From assembly GCF_003025005.1 (NCBI RefSeq), contig NZ_PVSS01000002.1, positions 62,001 through 126,000 on the forward strand: 64,000 nucleotides of DNA, in the 5' to 3' direction. Below are positions 9,789 through 18,665 of the stretch, piece by piece (within the stretch, counting starts at the first letter, position 1; each line of letters begins with the position of its first letter). Below the pieces are notes generated by a model. It was not told where the DNA came from and made no database searches. It saw only the letters and a list, made by a program, of their open reading frames with translations. A program made the translations under genes and the position numbers. Source of the stretch: Brumimicrobium mesophilum. Lineage in GTDB: Bacteria; Bacteroidota; Bacteroidia; Flavobacteriales_D; Crocinitomicaceae.

Positions 9789-10823
9789 TTGTCAAAAAAA
9801 GATATAATCATTCTAGGTATTGAGTCATCATGTGATGATACCTCTGCAGCAATCATCAAAAATGAGACCATTCTAAGTAATGAAATTGCTGGTCAAAAGG
9901 TTCATGAAGCCTATGGTGGCGTGGTTCCTGAGTTAGCGTCACGAGCTCATCAACAAAATATTTTACCAGTAGTTGATACAGCAATAAAAAATGCAAAAAT
10001 CGAGCTTAAAGATATTGATGCAATTGCATTTACTCGAGGTCCTGGATTATTAGGAAGTTTAATTGTTGGTACTTCATTTGCGAAATCACTTGCATTAGGA
10101 TTAGACATTCCAATAATTGAAGTTAATCACATGCACGGACATGTTTTAGCACATTTCATTGATGAATTAGAAAATGATGAGTTAAAAGAAAAACCATCCT
10201 TTCCATTTATCTGTTTGACAGTTTCAGGAGGGCATACACAAATCGTTTTAGTTAGAGACTATTTAGACATGGAAGTTGTAGGTACAACAAAAGACGATGC
10301 AGCCGGAGAAGCATTTGATAAAACTGCGAAATTACTAGGCCTACCTTACCCTGGAGGACCATTAATTGACAAATATGCTAAGTTAGGAAATCCTGAAAAA
10401 TTCAAATTCACCAAACCTGAAATGGCGGATTTTAATTACAGTTTTAGCGGTCTTAAAACGAATGTGCTCCAATTCTTACAACGTGAAACCAAGAAAGACA
10501 AAGATTTCGTTGAAAATAATCTAAACGATATTTGCGCAAGTCTACAAAAAACAATTATTGATATTCTTTTCGATAAATTAATTAAAGCTACAAGACACTT
10601 CGACATCCATGAAGTTGCAATAGCTGGAGGAGTTTCAGCAAATTCTGGAATAAGACAGCGATTATCCGAAGAAGGAAAAAAAATGAAATGGAAAACCTAC
10701 ATTCCAAAATTTGAATACTGTACAGATAACGCCGCCATGATTGCAATAACCGGACGATTCCATTACTTAAATGGAACTTTTGCCGAACAAAACATCAGTC
10801 CAATGGCAAGGTTAAAGATTTAA
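9789..10823 (+). CDS. tsaD: tRNA N6-adenosine threonylcarbamoyltransferase TsaD
   Basis: TsaD transfers the threonylcarbamoyl group from TC-AMP to A37 of ANN-decoding tRNAs, working with TsaB and TsaE. At 344 residues it has the family's usual length. ASKHA-fold motifs are present: GIESSCDDTSAA near residue 10, metal-binding NHMHGH near residue 112, TVSGGHTQIVLV near 146, AFDKTAKLLGLPYPGG, and IAGGVSANSG near 278. No ATG fits the conserved N-terminus; TTG at 9789 gives the expected MSKKDIIILGIESS and was chosen. The gene is divergent from tamB. A rare start codon in an essential gene hints at limited expression. Confidence 0.95.
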   Translation: MSKKDIIILGIESSCDDTSAAIIKNETILSNEIAGQKVHEAYGGVVPELASRAHQQNILPVVDTAIKNAKIELKDIDAIAFTRGPGLLGSLIVGTSFAKSLALGLDIPIIEVNHMHGHVLAHFIDELENDELKEKPSFPFICLTVSGGHTQIVLVRDYLDMEVVGTTKDDAAGEAFDKTAKLLGLPYPGGPLIDKYAKLGNPEKFKFTKPEMADFNYSFSGLKTNVLQFLQRETKKDKDFVENNLNDICASLQKTIIDILFDKLIKATRHFDIHEVAIAGGVSANSGIRQRLSEEGKKMKWKTYIPKFEYCTDNAAMIAITGRFHYLNGTFAEQNISPMARLKI

Positions 10824-10827
10824 TATA

Positions 10828-10937
10828 TAATTACGAATTTAGGGCTTCGTTAACAGGCCACGATAAACCTGATGCAACTTTTTACTTGCGAATCTATTTC
10901 ACAAAAAGAGGAGGTGAATTCAATCAATTCGTAATTA
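10828..10937. repeat. 12-bp inverted repeat pair flanking an 86-bp spacer
   Basis: TAATTACGAATT (10828-10839) and its exact reverse complement AATTCGTAATTA (10926-10937) bracket the gap between tsaD and the elbB-like gene. The spacer contains GAGGAGGTGAATTC but no supported ORF. It could be a bidirectional termination structure or the ends of a tiny mobile element; no target duplication is obvious. Confidence 0.4.
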
Positions 10938-10938
10938 A

Positions 10939-11619
10939 CTAAACCAACTCAATCCCAGCATTAATCGCATTTGCAATGTTATTTCTCAAAGTAATCAAAT
11001 CAGATTTCATCATATAACAAGGTGCTGTAACAATTTTATTTACTCTGTCTACATTAATTTCGTTATTCAGTTTCATTGTTGTTGCTACACCAGTTTTGGA
11101 TAAACCATCAACAAATCCTCCAATATCATAATCAGATTCTGCTTTATCTGAACCTATCGTCATGAATGTTTTTACATCGGAACCTTCAAAAGCTTTCGCT
11201 ACTACAACTGGACTCACACAAAGGGCTATCAACGGCTTTCCTACGTTTACCATATTAACCAAAAGTAATTTTACTTCGGGAAGAATAGATCCATCAGGTC
11301 CATCAAACGCCCAAGAAGTGAAGTTTTTTGCGCTTCCAAAACCACCAGGAATGATTAGCATATCGATATCTGCAGGAGAAACATCATTAATTTCAGTTAC
11401 TTCTCCTCTCGCAATTCTAGCAGCTTCCACCATCATATTGCGTTTTTCATTTTGTTCTTCACCGTTCAAATGGTTTACCACATGATGTTGATCTTTATCT
11501 ACACTTATACAAACTGCTTCATGACCTGCCTCAGCAATAGCCAATAAAGCAAACACTGATTCGTGAATTTCTGCTCCATCATAAACACCACATCCCGATA
11601 ATAAAACTCCTATTTTCAT
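10939..11619 (-). CDS. elbB: ElbB-like DJ-1/PfpI superfamily glyoxalase
   Basis: Protein of 226 residues with the DJ-1/PfpI amidotransferase-like fold. Motifs seen are LSGCGVYDGAEIHES at the N-terminus, IIPGGFGSAKNF in the middle and ALCVSPVVVAKAFEG, carrying the nucleophile-elbow Cys. Homologues are named ElbB (enhancing lycopene biosynthesis) or isoprenoid biosynthesis glyoxalase; E. coli ElbB has weak glyoxalase activity and its true role is unsettled. The frame stays open to 11685, but homologues begin at MKIGVLLSG, so the ATG at 11619 was chosen. It converges with tsaD and is divergent from the DCC-family gene. Confidence 0.85.
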   Translation of the reverse strand: MKIGVLLSGCGVYDGAEIHESVFALLAIAEAGHEAVCISVDKDQHHVVNHLNGEEQNEKRNMMVEAARIARGEVTEINDVSPADIDMLIIPGGFGSAKNFTSWAFDGPDGSILPEVKLLLVNMVNVGKPLIALCVSPVVVAKAFEGSDVKTFMTIGSDKAESDYDIGGFVDGLSKTGVATTMKLNNEINVDRVNKIVTAPCYMMKSDLITLRNNIANAINAGIELV

Positions 11620-11698
11620 ATTTAACTTTTTTGTTCTTAAAATTTCTTCAAGTCTTCTAAGATAATCCATTAAATTTGTTTTCAAACAGAAATGATCT

Positions 11699-12109
11699 AT
11701 GAATTTTGATGAGATTTTAAAATTAGAACGAATTGTTTTCTATGATGGCGATTGTGGATTTTGTAACACCTCCGTTCAGCTTATCCTCAAAAATCGTAAG
11801 AAAGATTTCTATTTCATTCCTTTACAAGCTGATATCTCACAGAAAATAATGTCGAAATTTAATGAGGAAATCAAAATGAATACTTTGTATTTATTTGAAC
11901 ACGGAAAACTATATAAAAAATCTACTGCAGCAATTCGCATAGCTAAAAACTTAAAAAGTGCTTATCCAGTTGTATTTTATTTAGGAATGATAGTACCTCG
12001 CGCTATTAGAGACTTAATTTATGACCAGATTGCGAAAAGAAGACACAGTATTCGACCAGGTTTTTGTGCGATGCCGCTAGAAGAAGAAAAAGTGTTCTTC
12101 TTAAAATAG
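11699..12109 (+). CDS. DCC-family thiol-disulfide oxidoreductase-like protein (DUF393)
   Basis: Protein of 136 residues with the family signature FYDGDCGFCNTSVQ at residues ~13-26, which carries a CxxC pair at the start of a thioredoxin-like fold. The C-terminal half (VPRAIRDLIYDQIAKRRHSI) is also typical of DCC proteins. The family is named after its DxDCxxC motif and is assumed to be redox-active; the substrate is unknown. It is probably cytoplasmic, since no signal peptide was seen. It starts 80 bp from the divergent elbB-like gene. Confidence 0.85.
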   Translation: MNFDEILKLERIVFYDGDCGFCNTSVQLILKNRKKDFYFIPLQADISQKIMSKFNEEIKMNTLYLFEHGKLYKKSTAAIRIAKNLKSAYPVVFYLGMIVPRAIRDLIYDQIAKRRHSIRPGFCAMPLEEEKVFFLK

Positions 12110-12214
12110 ATGAGCCTTTTTTGGGGAATTACCACGGCTTTTCTTTTCAAGGTAACCCGGTTCAACCTCAATTCAAAAATGATAAATTCTTAAAATAAGT
12201 AACTTGAATTTCAA

Positions 12215-12344
12215 CGCCGGGTCGGGCTCCCCTTAAGCTGTCGGGATTGCTATATCATTTTAAAAAAAAGGATTCCGCTACAACTGCGAAGCATTCACGA
12301 GTACAAAATTTGTATTTTAGAAATAACGAGTAATCCCTAATGCG
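12215..12344. repeat. Degenerate GC-richer intergenic element (possible dispersed repeat)
   Basis: The 325 bp gap 12110-12434 has no supported ORF. Within it is a GC-richer stretch starting CGCCGGGTCGGGCT and ending AATCCCTAATGCG, with GCTATATCATTTTAAAA and GGATTCCGCTACAA between. From memory, similar CGGGTCGGGCT...CCGCTACAATCCCTAACGC elements are scattered in Bacteroidota intergenic DNA; this would be a decayed copy. Only one copy is in the window, so the dispersed nature is not shown here. Confidence 0.4.
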
Positions 12345-12434
12345 AAAGATCACTGTTGCAAGAATACCTTAAGCAAAAAATACATCCATTTTACTATCAT
12401 TTTAATAACTTTAGCGTTAAATTTTATTTAAATC

Positions 12435-14006
12435 ATGAAATACATTCTATTCTTCATTTTAGTGCTTCCTTGTTTTATTAACGCACAAGAAAAAAGCTGG
12501 CACCACCTCGACCCTATCGATGATGATGTGTTGGGAATTAGTACTCAAAAAGCCAATGAATTTCTAGCATCCAAAAAAGCAGACACAGTAATTGTGGCTA
12601 TTATTGACAATGGTGTTGAGTTGACACATGAAGATTTACAAGGAACATTTTGGGTAAATCCATATGAAATTCCTGGAAATGGCATTGATGATGACCAAAA
12701 TGGATACATCGACGATATTCATGGCTGGAATTTTATAGGAAATCAGAATGGTGAAAACCTTAAAATGGAAACAACTGGTTTGACAAGAATGTATGCCTTA
12801 TTATCTAAAGAATTTGAAGGGAAATCAGAGGAAGAAATTGATTCAGAAAAAATGGATGATTTCAGGAAGTTTCAAACCGTAAAGGAAGTATATGAAGCAG
12901 AAGTAGAATCTAAAAAAGTGGATATTGCTTATTACAATAAAGTTTTAATGATACTTTCCCTTTCAGAAGAAGTCATGACGAAGTATTTTAATAAATCTGA
13001 TTACACGGAAAATGAGGTGCGAAAAATTAAAACTAAGGACCAAGATGTTTTAGATTTTAAGGAATTTCTAATTCAAGTTTATGACAGTAATCTGGATAGA
13101 AAATCGATTGAAAAGAAAATTGAAGATTTAAATAAAGAATTAGAAACACGATTAAATCCAAATTTCAAAAACAGAGAAAATATTGTAGGAGATAATCCAG
13201 ATGATCTAACTGATTCGATTTATGGAAATAATATGGTACATGTTAAAGGACCTTATCACGGAACTGGTGTTGCTAGTATTGTTGGGGCGCTCAACAATGA
13301 TTTCGGAATAGATGGCGTTGCTAAGCACGTTAAATTAATGATTATTCGCATAGTGCCCAATGGAGATGAAAGAGACAAAGACATCGCTTTAGCTTTTCGC
13401 TATGCTGTTAAAAATGGTGCTGACATCATCAGTTGTAGTTTTGCTAAGAAATATTCAATGCATCCTGAATTCGTTGAAAAGGCAGTTGATGAAGCTGAAA
13501 AAGCTGGTGTTTTGATTGTTTTGGCCGCTGGAAACAATGGAAATAACAATGATGAAACACCGTATTACCCTACTGGCCTCAATGAAAGAGGGTCAAAAGC
13601 AAAGAATTTCATCACAGTCGGGGCATCTCGAGAAAATGATGATGAAGACTTAGCTGCCTTCTTTTCTAATTATGGCAAAAAGACGGTTGATATTTTCGCA
13701 CCCGGTTACAACATAGACAATTGCGTGCTCAGCAATGGATATGGGAAAGGAAGTGGAACGAGCACCGCGGCACCTGTTGTAGCAGGAATGGCGGCAGTCT
13801 TAAAATCGTATTACCCACATCTATCAGCTCAAGAATTGAAAGAAATCATTATGAAATCAGCCTATATTCCCAAAACAAAAAAAGTAAATCTTCCCAATCT
13901 AAGTAAAAAAGAATTTATTGATTTTAAAGAATTATCTGTAGCTGGAGGAATAGCCAATTTGTATCGAGCAGTGATGTTAGTGGAAAAGGAATATCAAGAC
14001 AATTAA
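12435..14006 (+). CDS. S8 (subtilisin-like) serine protease with long Asp-His insertion
   Basis: Secreted protease of 523 residues. A signal peptide (MKYILFFILVLPCFINA) leads into the catalytic domain. The triad is visible: Asp58 in AIIDNGVELTHED, His275 in YHGTGVASIVG and Ser443 in GSGTSTAAPVVAG; the oxyanion Asn lies in LAAGNNGNNND. Asp and His are about 217 residues apart, against about 30 in classical subtilisins; the insertion (~115-240) is highly charged and helical, probably a coiled coil. No C-terminal sorting domain is present, so it is likely periplasmic or on the outer membrane. Substrate is unknown. It converges with the gene at 14023. Confidence 0.88.
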   Translation: MKYILFFILVLPCFINAQEKSWHHLDPIDDDVLGISTQKANEFLASKKADTVIVAIIDNGVELTHEDLQGTFWVNPYEIPGNGIDDDQNGYIDDIHGWNFIGNQNGENLKMETTGLTRMYALLSKEFEGKSEEEIDSEKMDDFRKFQTVKEVYEAEVESKKVDIAYYNKVLMILSLSEEVMTKYFNKSDYTENEVRKIKTKDQDVLDFKEFLIQVYDSNLDRKSIEKKIEDLNKELETRLNPNFKNRENIVGDNPDDLTDSIYGNNMVHVKGPYHGTGVASIVGALNNDFGIDGVAKHVKLMIIRIVPNGDERDKDIALAFRYAVKNGADIISCSFAKKYSMHPEFVEKAVDEAEKAGVLIVLAAGNNGNNNDETPYYPTGLNERGSKAKNFITVGASRENDDEDLAAFFSNYGKKTVDIFAPGYNIDNCVLSNGYGKGSGTSTAAPVVAGMAAVLKSYYPHLSAQELKEIIMKSAYIPKTKKVNLPNLSKKEFIDFKELSVAGGIANLYRAVMLVEKEYQDN

Positions 14007-14022
14007 AAACTTTCAAGAAAGA

Positions 14023-15474
14023 TTACCTCCAATCTTTTTCAACCTCACCTTCCATGGCATTAATCCTTCTATTAATTTGGATTAAAACCAACTCTATCGT
14101 TTCGTATTCGTTATTTGGTCTTGGAGTTAGCGCTGGAGCAGCAACTACAACTCCTTGAGCATCCATAAGCAAGTAATGTGGATAAGTTGATACATTCAGT
14201 TTTTTCAAAATGTCATTGTCTTTCGAAATCACAGAAAAATCCCAAGCGATATTGTGCTGTTTTACGAAAGGAGTTGGATCTTCTAATAAGTCATCATTTT
14301 TTTCAACTACTAAAACCGTTAAAAACTGCGTATTTTTTGAGTATTTCTGCTGTAACTTATAGAGTAAAGGCATATCCTCAATTGAATTTTTCATGTCCTT
14401 GTTGACAAATTGAATGTAGACATGTTTCCCACTGTAATCACTCTGATATTTCTTTTCACCGTTTATCTTTAAACTGAAATCAGGCATTTTAGTTCCAGGA
14501 ACTAAGTCAAGTAAACGGTATTTCAAATTTGAAGAAACAATTTTATTTTCATGAAATAACGCATGATTGGAGACACTATCCAACATTGTAAGAATATTTG
14601 TCTTCGGATAATCGTCTGTATAAAACACTTCTGAAAGCATTTTTAACATTATTAGTTCTCGTAACCTTATATTTTTCAGGGAATAATCTCCTCCTAAAGC
14701 ATTTATTGCTAAACTTGGGCTACTTTGAATTACTGCTTCATAGAATTTTTCGTTTACCTTATTCGGGAGTTGTCTTTCATACATTTTAAAATAATGCAAT
14801 ATATAAGACATGTACCTATCATTCTGATACCAAACGGTTTCTGGTTTAATGTAAAAGTCAAATTTTTCATATTCATTTCTTTGACCCACAAAGGCTAAAT
14901 CATCTAAGGAAGCAATAGAAAATTTCACATAGGTTTTGAAAAAATTACTTGTATCTCCTTTATATTTTTCGGTCACTCTTACCTTAAAAGTGTCTAGTTT
15001 ACCCACGAAATTTGTAGATTTTACAGCTCTAGGGTTGTAATTGGCCTCAAGAAAATTGAACTGAAGGTCTTCAAACATTAAAATTTTATAATTAATATCC
15101 GTTGAATCCAGGTCTAAGAAATAAAACTCTACCTCTACTGCTTTTGCATTTTGATCTACATATGGTGAATTCTCTCCTACAAATAAGTTGTAATCGGCCT
15201 TTGGTTGAGCATAAATATGAAAATAATTCTCATCAACTTCTATTCTAATTTTTCGAGTTTGAGTATTATAGAAGCTTAATTCAAAACTAGAATCAGCTTG
15301 AACAACAGAACTTGCTATTTGAGTACGTATTTGGCTCAAGTAATCTTCTATGATAAAGACTTTCACCTCTTTCCCAACATAAGTATTTGCGACACCTTGA
15401 AGTGTTGTAACAGGTTGTGCAACTACAAATAAACTCAATGTTATGAAAAATAAAAATGCAAATACTTTGAACAT
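14023..15474 (-). CDS. Exported TlpA/thioredoxin-fold protein lacking the CxxC motif
   Basis: Protein of 483 residues with a signal peptide (MFKVFAFLFFITLSLFVVAQ), a beta-rich N-terminal region like those of Bacteroidota TlpA proteins, a helical middle, and a C-terminal thioredoxin-like domain from about residue 330 (GTKMPDFSL, then GKHVYIQFVNKDMKNSIEDM). Where active TlpA proteins carry WCxxC, this one has no cysteine, so it is probably not a redox enzyme; a structural or binding role is inferred. It is the last gene of a minus-strand run (18209 to 14023), 35 bp after coaD. Confidence 0.75.
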   Translation of the reverse strand: MFKVFAFLFFITLSLFVVAQPVTTLQGVANTYVGKEVKVFIIEDYLSQIRTQIASSVVQADSSFELSFYNTQTRKIRIEVDENYFHIYAQPKADYNLFVGENSPYVDQNAKAVEVEFYFLDLDSTDINYKILMFEDLQFNFLEANYNPRAVKSTNFVGKLDTFKVRVTEKYKGDTSNFFKTYVKFSIASLDDLAFVGQRNEYEKFDFYIKPETVWYQNDRYMSYILHYFKMYERQLPNKVNEKFYEAVIQSSPSLAINALGGDYSLKNIRLRELIMLKMLSEVFYTDDYPKTNILTMLDSVSNHALFHENKIVSSNLKYRLLDLVPGTKMPDFSLKINGEKKYQSDYSGKHVYIQFVNKDMKNSIEDMPLLYKLQQKYSKNTQFLTVLVVEKNDDLLEDPTPFVKQHNIAWDFSVISKDNDILKKLNVSTYPHYLLMDAQGVVVAAPALTPRPNNEYETIELVLIQINRRINAMEGEVEKDWR

Positions 15475-15509
15475 AGTAATAAATTTAATCCCTTTAATAT
15501 TGGGTATAC

Positions 15510-15971
15510 TTACTTAACGAGTTTCCCAGCATTGGTTACAAACAAATCGATTTTACCTCCGCTTTTATGAATTTCTCTAACGATAGTTGAATTAATTGGC
15601 GTAAACTCAGGGTCAGTCATAAAGAAAACACTTTCTATGCCAGAAATCTCAAAATTCATTTGGGCAATACTTCTTTCATAACCGAAATCTTTAGAATCTC
15701 TCAATCCACGAACTATAAAATCAGCGTTTATTTTCTTACAATATTCTACAGTTAAACCACTATAGACATCAACTATTACGTTGTCATTTTCTGAAAAAAT
15801 TGATTTTATGTGCTCTAATCTTTGCTCTAAATCAAACAAATAATTCTTAGAAGTATTTTGGCCTATAGCAATAATAACTTCATCAAAAAGCTTTGAAGCT
15901 TTATCGATTATACATTCATGACCTTTTGTGAAAGGATCAAAGGAACCGGGAAAAACTGCTGTCTTTTTCAT
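15510..15971 (-). CDS. coaD: Phosphopantetheine adenylyltransferase
   Basis: CoaD catalyses the penultimate step of coenzyme A synthesis, adenylating 4'-phosphopantetheine. The 153 residues match the family length (~160). Nucleotidyltransferase motifs are PGSFDPFTKGHECII at the N-terminus (TxGH-type) and INSTIVREIHKSGG near the C-terminus (ISSTxVR-type), with IVRGLRDSKDFGYE in the middle. It lies 25 bp after rsmD; rsmD-coaD adjacency is common in bacteria. Confidence 0.95.
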   Translation of the reverse strand: MKKTAVFPGSFDPFTKGHECIIDKASKLFDEVIIAIGQNTSKNYLFDLEQRLEHIKSIFSENDNVIVDVYSGLTVEYCKKINADFIVRGLRDSKDFGYERSIAQMNFEISGIESVFFMTDPEFTPINSTIVREIHKSGGKIDLFVTNAGKLVK

Positions 15972-15996
15972 AAAAAATTATTATTTGAATAGAATA

Positions 15997-16539
15997 TTAT
16001 TCACTGTGTTCGAAGAAACTAAACATCACATGTCCATATCTTCTGGAATGCTTAAATCCCTTTTGGTCTTCAAACTTGTTATGCTTACTATGTTCTAAGA
16101 TAAACATACCATCTTTTGCCAATAGTTCTCCTTCCATTACTGCCTTGATTAAATCAACGTGTAATTTATCTTCAAAAGGAGGATCTGCAAATATCAAATC
16201 ATACGATTGATTACTATTTTTAATAAATTTAAAAACATCTGCTTTCACCACATTCATTGATTTCTCAATGCCATGTTCTTTAATGAAGTCTTTAATAAAT
16301 TTGGTACATCTAAAATTTTTATCCACAGAAGTCACCATTCCAGCTTCACGAGATGCAAATTCAAATGAAATATTTCCTGTTCCTGCACAGAGATCTAATA
16401 TTTTTAGGTCTTGCAATGTGATTTCATTGTCCAAAATATTAAACAAACCTTCCTTCGCAAAATCAGTTGTTGGACGTGATGGAAATCCTTTTGGGGGATT
16501 GAATCGTTGTTTTTGTAATATACCACTAATTATACGCAC
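15997..16539 (-). CDS. rsmD: 16S rRNA (guanine(966)-N2)-methyltransferase RsmD
   Basis: SAM-dependent methyltransferase of 180 residues acting on G966 of 16S rRNA in the small subunit. Motifs: RIISGILQKQRFNPPKGFPSR at the N-terminus, the SAM loop LDLCAGTGNISFEFASR near residue 48, and the catalytic DLIFADPPF near residue 118. The start is GTG at 16539, which gives the conserved MRIISG; it overlaps the DUF3822 stop by 10 nt, implying translational coupling. Confidence 0.93.
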   Translation of the reverse strand: MRIISGILQKQRFNPPKGFPSRPTTDFAKEGLFNILDNEITLQDLKILDLCAGTGNISFEFASREAGMVTSVDKNFRCTKFIKDFIKEHGIEKSMNVVKADVFKFIKNSNQSYDLIFADPPFEDKLHVDLIKAVMEGELLAKDGMFILEHSKHNKFEDQKGFKHSRRYGHVMFSFFEHSE

Positions 16540-17297
16540 AGTGTCTGAAGTTTAAGTATTGAATCAATAGTACTCGTTTTTATATTCTTAAATGGATTAA
16601 TTTTATCGATGAGGTCTATTGTTTGCTTAGCAGCCAATTGTGTTTTATCATCAGTAAAATAGAAATTCAAATCTCCCTCTTCATGAGTAATTCCTTGCTG
16701 TTCTAAAACAAATAGTAAATGGTAAAGTACATCTTCCGCAGTTTGGTATTCAAACACATTACAAAAAATCAATTCATTTTTCTGAATTATTAATATGTTA
16801 ACGTACTCATCATTAAAACTAACTGTAATTTTCCTTTTAAAAGTTCCCATTTGAAACAAGGCGCGCAAGGTAATTGCTTGTTCATGTTTAATTACGACTT
16901 GAGGGAATTTAATAATAAAGAAAGATTTCACCCAATCTGGAATTTCAAAAATGCTTACCATATTTAATTCCATCAACCGATTAAAATCTATAGTTTTTTC
17001 ATCTGCCGACTCTCCAAACATCAATTGATGAATAGATTTTGCAGAGGATTCATTGAAAACGCTTAATGGAACTAATGTTTGTTTGGAAGTTGACCAAGCA
17101 ACTGTATACTCAAGATATTCCTCTTTCAGCGTGGTTAACGATTCAAAAATCGATTTTAATTTAATATTGTAGGCAGTAGGTGAGCTTTCAAGCAATTCGA
17201 AGTGATGTTCTTGAATAATTTCTTGATTAGAACGAAGAACCTCAGCAACATGTACTGAGGTTCTTGAAATATGTATGGCAAGTTGTGTATTACTCAC
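16530..17297 (-). CDS. DUF3822 family protein
   Basis: Protein of 255 residues matching the DUF3822 proteins found just upstream of rsmD in Flavobacteria and relatives. It has alternating beta/alpha character with TAxDVLYHLLFVLEQQG-like helices near the C-terminus and LAIHISRTSVHVAEVLR at the N-terminus, resembling an actin/ASKHA-type fold, though that is only impression. Function is unknown. The start is GTG at 17297, 15 bp after the preceding membrane-protein gene. Confidence 0.8.
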   Translation of the reverse strand: MSNTQLAIHISRTSVHVAEVLRSNQEIIQEHHFELLESSPTAYNIKLKSIFESLTTLKEEYLEYTVAWSTSKQTLVPLSVFNESSAKSIHQLMFGESADEKTIDFNRLMELNMVSIFEIPDWVKSFFIIKFPQVVIKHEQAITLRALFQMGTFKRKITVSFNDEYVNILIIQKNELIFCNVFEYQTAEDVLYHLLFVLEQQGITHEEGDLNFYFTDDKTQLAAKQTIDLIDKINPFKNIKTSTIDSILKLQTLCV

Positions 17298-17312
17298 TTT
17301 AGTTTTTTATTA

Positions 17313-18209
17313 CTATTCCCATGTCCCCTTATCTGAACTGGTATTAATATTTCCAAATCCAACTTCATTTCTTTGACCTTCCTCAAATCTAGAAACAGCT
17401 TCTTTTCCATAAACATGGATAGTAGAAATTGTATCATTTTGTAAATAAGGTACATTTTTACGTGTTTCCATTGTCCATTCCTCTCTTGGATCTGTCATTG
17501 GAATATATTTTATCTCATCGATATTAAAAGCTCCTAATCCTAATTGCTCACGGTCTCTTTTTCTCGTTCTTGAATTTAAAAATTCATCTTTATAGAAAAC
17601 TTGAACTGTATCACGTTTAAAACCAGCTAAATCTTGAGCGTTTGCAGGATTACCCATTTCAGACAATAATGCAGCTTCTCTTTCAGTCATGTTTTGATCC
17701 AACGATCGTTTGTCATCATACAAAGCATCACGCTCAACAATTGTCAACCTACGAGAAGGAACAGAACCTAAAGACTCAATTTTTTGGATTTTATCATTTT
17801 CAAAGAAATTTTTTAATTCCGCAAAATCTTCCGCGTAATGCCCATTTTTCGCCTTATAAGCACGTTGAATATCTCTAATTTGAGTTAAAGAATGACGCAT
17901 TAAAGTTTCAGAAGAAGCATAATCTAATTGGTGTTTTTGAGTTCTTTCTACAGACTTCACTGATTTGTAAATGAAGAAAACAGACAAACCTATACACAAT
18001 ACTCCTATTCCAAGAACAATATTTCGGCCGAGAATTCCAGCACTAAATAACATTGCCAATATTCCACCTATCAATAAGTTGATGGCAGCCATCATAAATA
18101 GAGAATCTTGATTGGAACTCAATCCAACACTAATCATTACTACACCAAATACGGCGATAACTGCTGCTATTAAGTAACGCTTTACAAATACAGAAAACTG
18201 ATTATTCAT
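17313..18209 (-). CDS. Membrane protein with C-terminal periplasmic/cytosolic domain
   Basis: Unrecognised conserved protein of 298 residues. Three hydrophobic segments lie at about residues 10-30, 37-53 and 58-83. A helical, charged linker follows (SVERTQKHQLDYAS), then a soluble region with DIQRAYKAKNGHYAEDFAELKNFF, which resembles the pilin-like 'AYK...G.Y..dl..L' pattern of type II/IV pseudopilins; that likeness is weak. It is the first gene of the unit running through DUF3822, rsmD, coaD and the TlpA-like gene, with a -7 box 36 nt upstream. Confidence 0.7.
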   Translation of the reverse strand: MNNQFSVFVKRYLIAAVIAVFGVVMISVGLSSNQDSLFMMAAINLLIGGILAMLFSAGILGRNIVLGIGVLCIGLSVFFIYKSVKSVERTQKHQLDYASSETLMRHSLTQIRDIQRAYKAKNGHYAEDFAELKNFFENDKIQKIESLGSVPSRRLTIVERDALYDDKRSLDQNMTEREAALLSEMGNPANAQDLAGFKRDTVQVFYKDEFLNSRTRKRDREQLGLGAFNIDEIKYIPMTDPREEWTMETRKNVPYLQNDTISTIHVYGKEAVSRFEEGQRNEVGFGNINTSSDKGTWE

Positions 18210-18665
18210 TTTTCAATCTTATTTAAATTCATTTTAGTATCTCTACAAATCTACAATAATTTTGAAATGACGTGGGATTAAAACATAGATTTTTTCTACA
18301 GTTTAATCAACAGATTGACGTTAATAGAAAATTTAGAAGGATTTTCATAAAAATATTGAATGATAAATTATCAAATATGAATGTTTTGGACTGAAATCAT
18401 TTCATGAATGCATCATAAAAAACACAAAGGATAAGGAATAATATGGGAATAAGCTTCTCGCCTCTACATCTTCTTCCACACCTTTGTATATTGTAGGGCA
18501 AAGTTGAAGTAGTATTTCGAAGAAAGTTTTGTTATCCTTAATCAAGGAAGTAAATATTGATTTTTCAGCTTTGACAGATTAAAGTCTCCTTTAAAAGCAT
18601 TAAGAAATGAAAGACTTGATTCTCCTACTTTACCATAAACTTAAAAATACCATTAAATTAGCCAC
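18210..18665. other. 456-bp intergenic region: promoter, otherwise nothing clear
   Basis: It holds the putative promoter of the minus-strand unit (see 18246-18253). A minus-strand stretch of about 60 codons (roughly 18402-18578) is open but has no ATG/GTG at its start and no family match that I recognise, so it was not called as a gene. Confidence 0.5.
18246..18253 (-). promoter_or_regulatory. Putative -7 box for the DUF3822-rsmD-coaD unit
   Basis: TAGATTTG on the minus strand fits TAnnTTTG and ends 36 nt before the ATG at 18209. No clear -33 TTG at the usual spacing. Confidence 0.45.

Noticed and set aside
18402-18578. Minus-strand open stretch of about 60 codons
   Set aside because: It has no ATG or GTG start, no recognised similarity and lies in a promoter region; such lengths occur by chance in AT-rich DNA.
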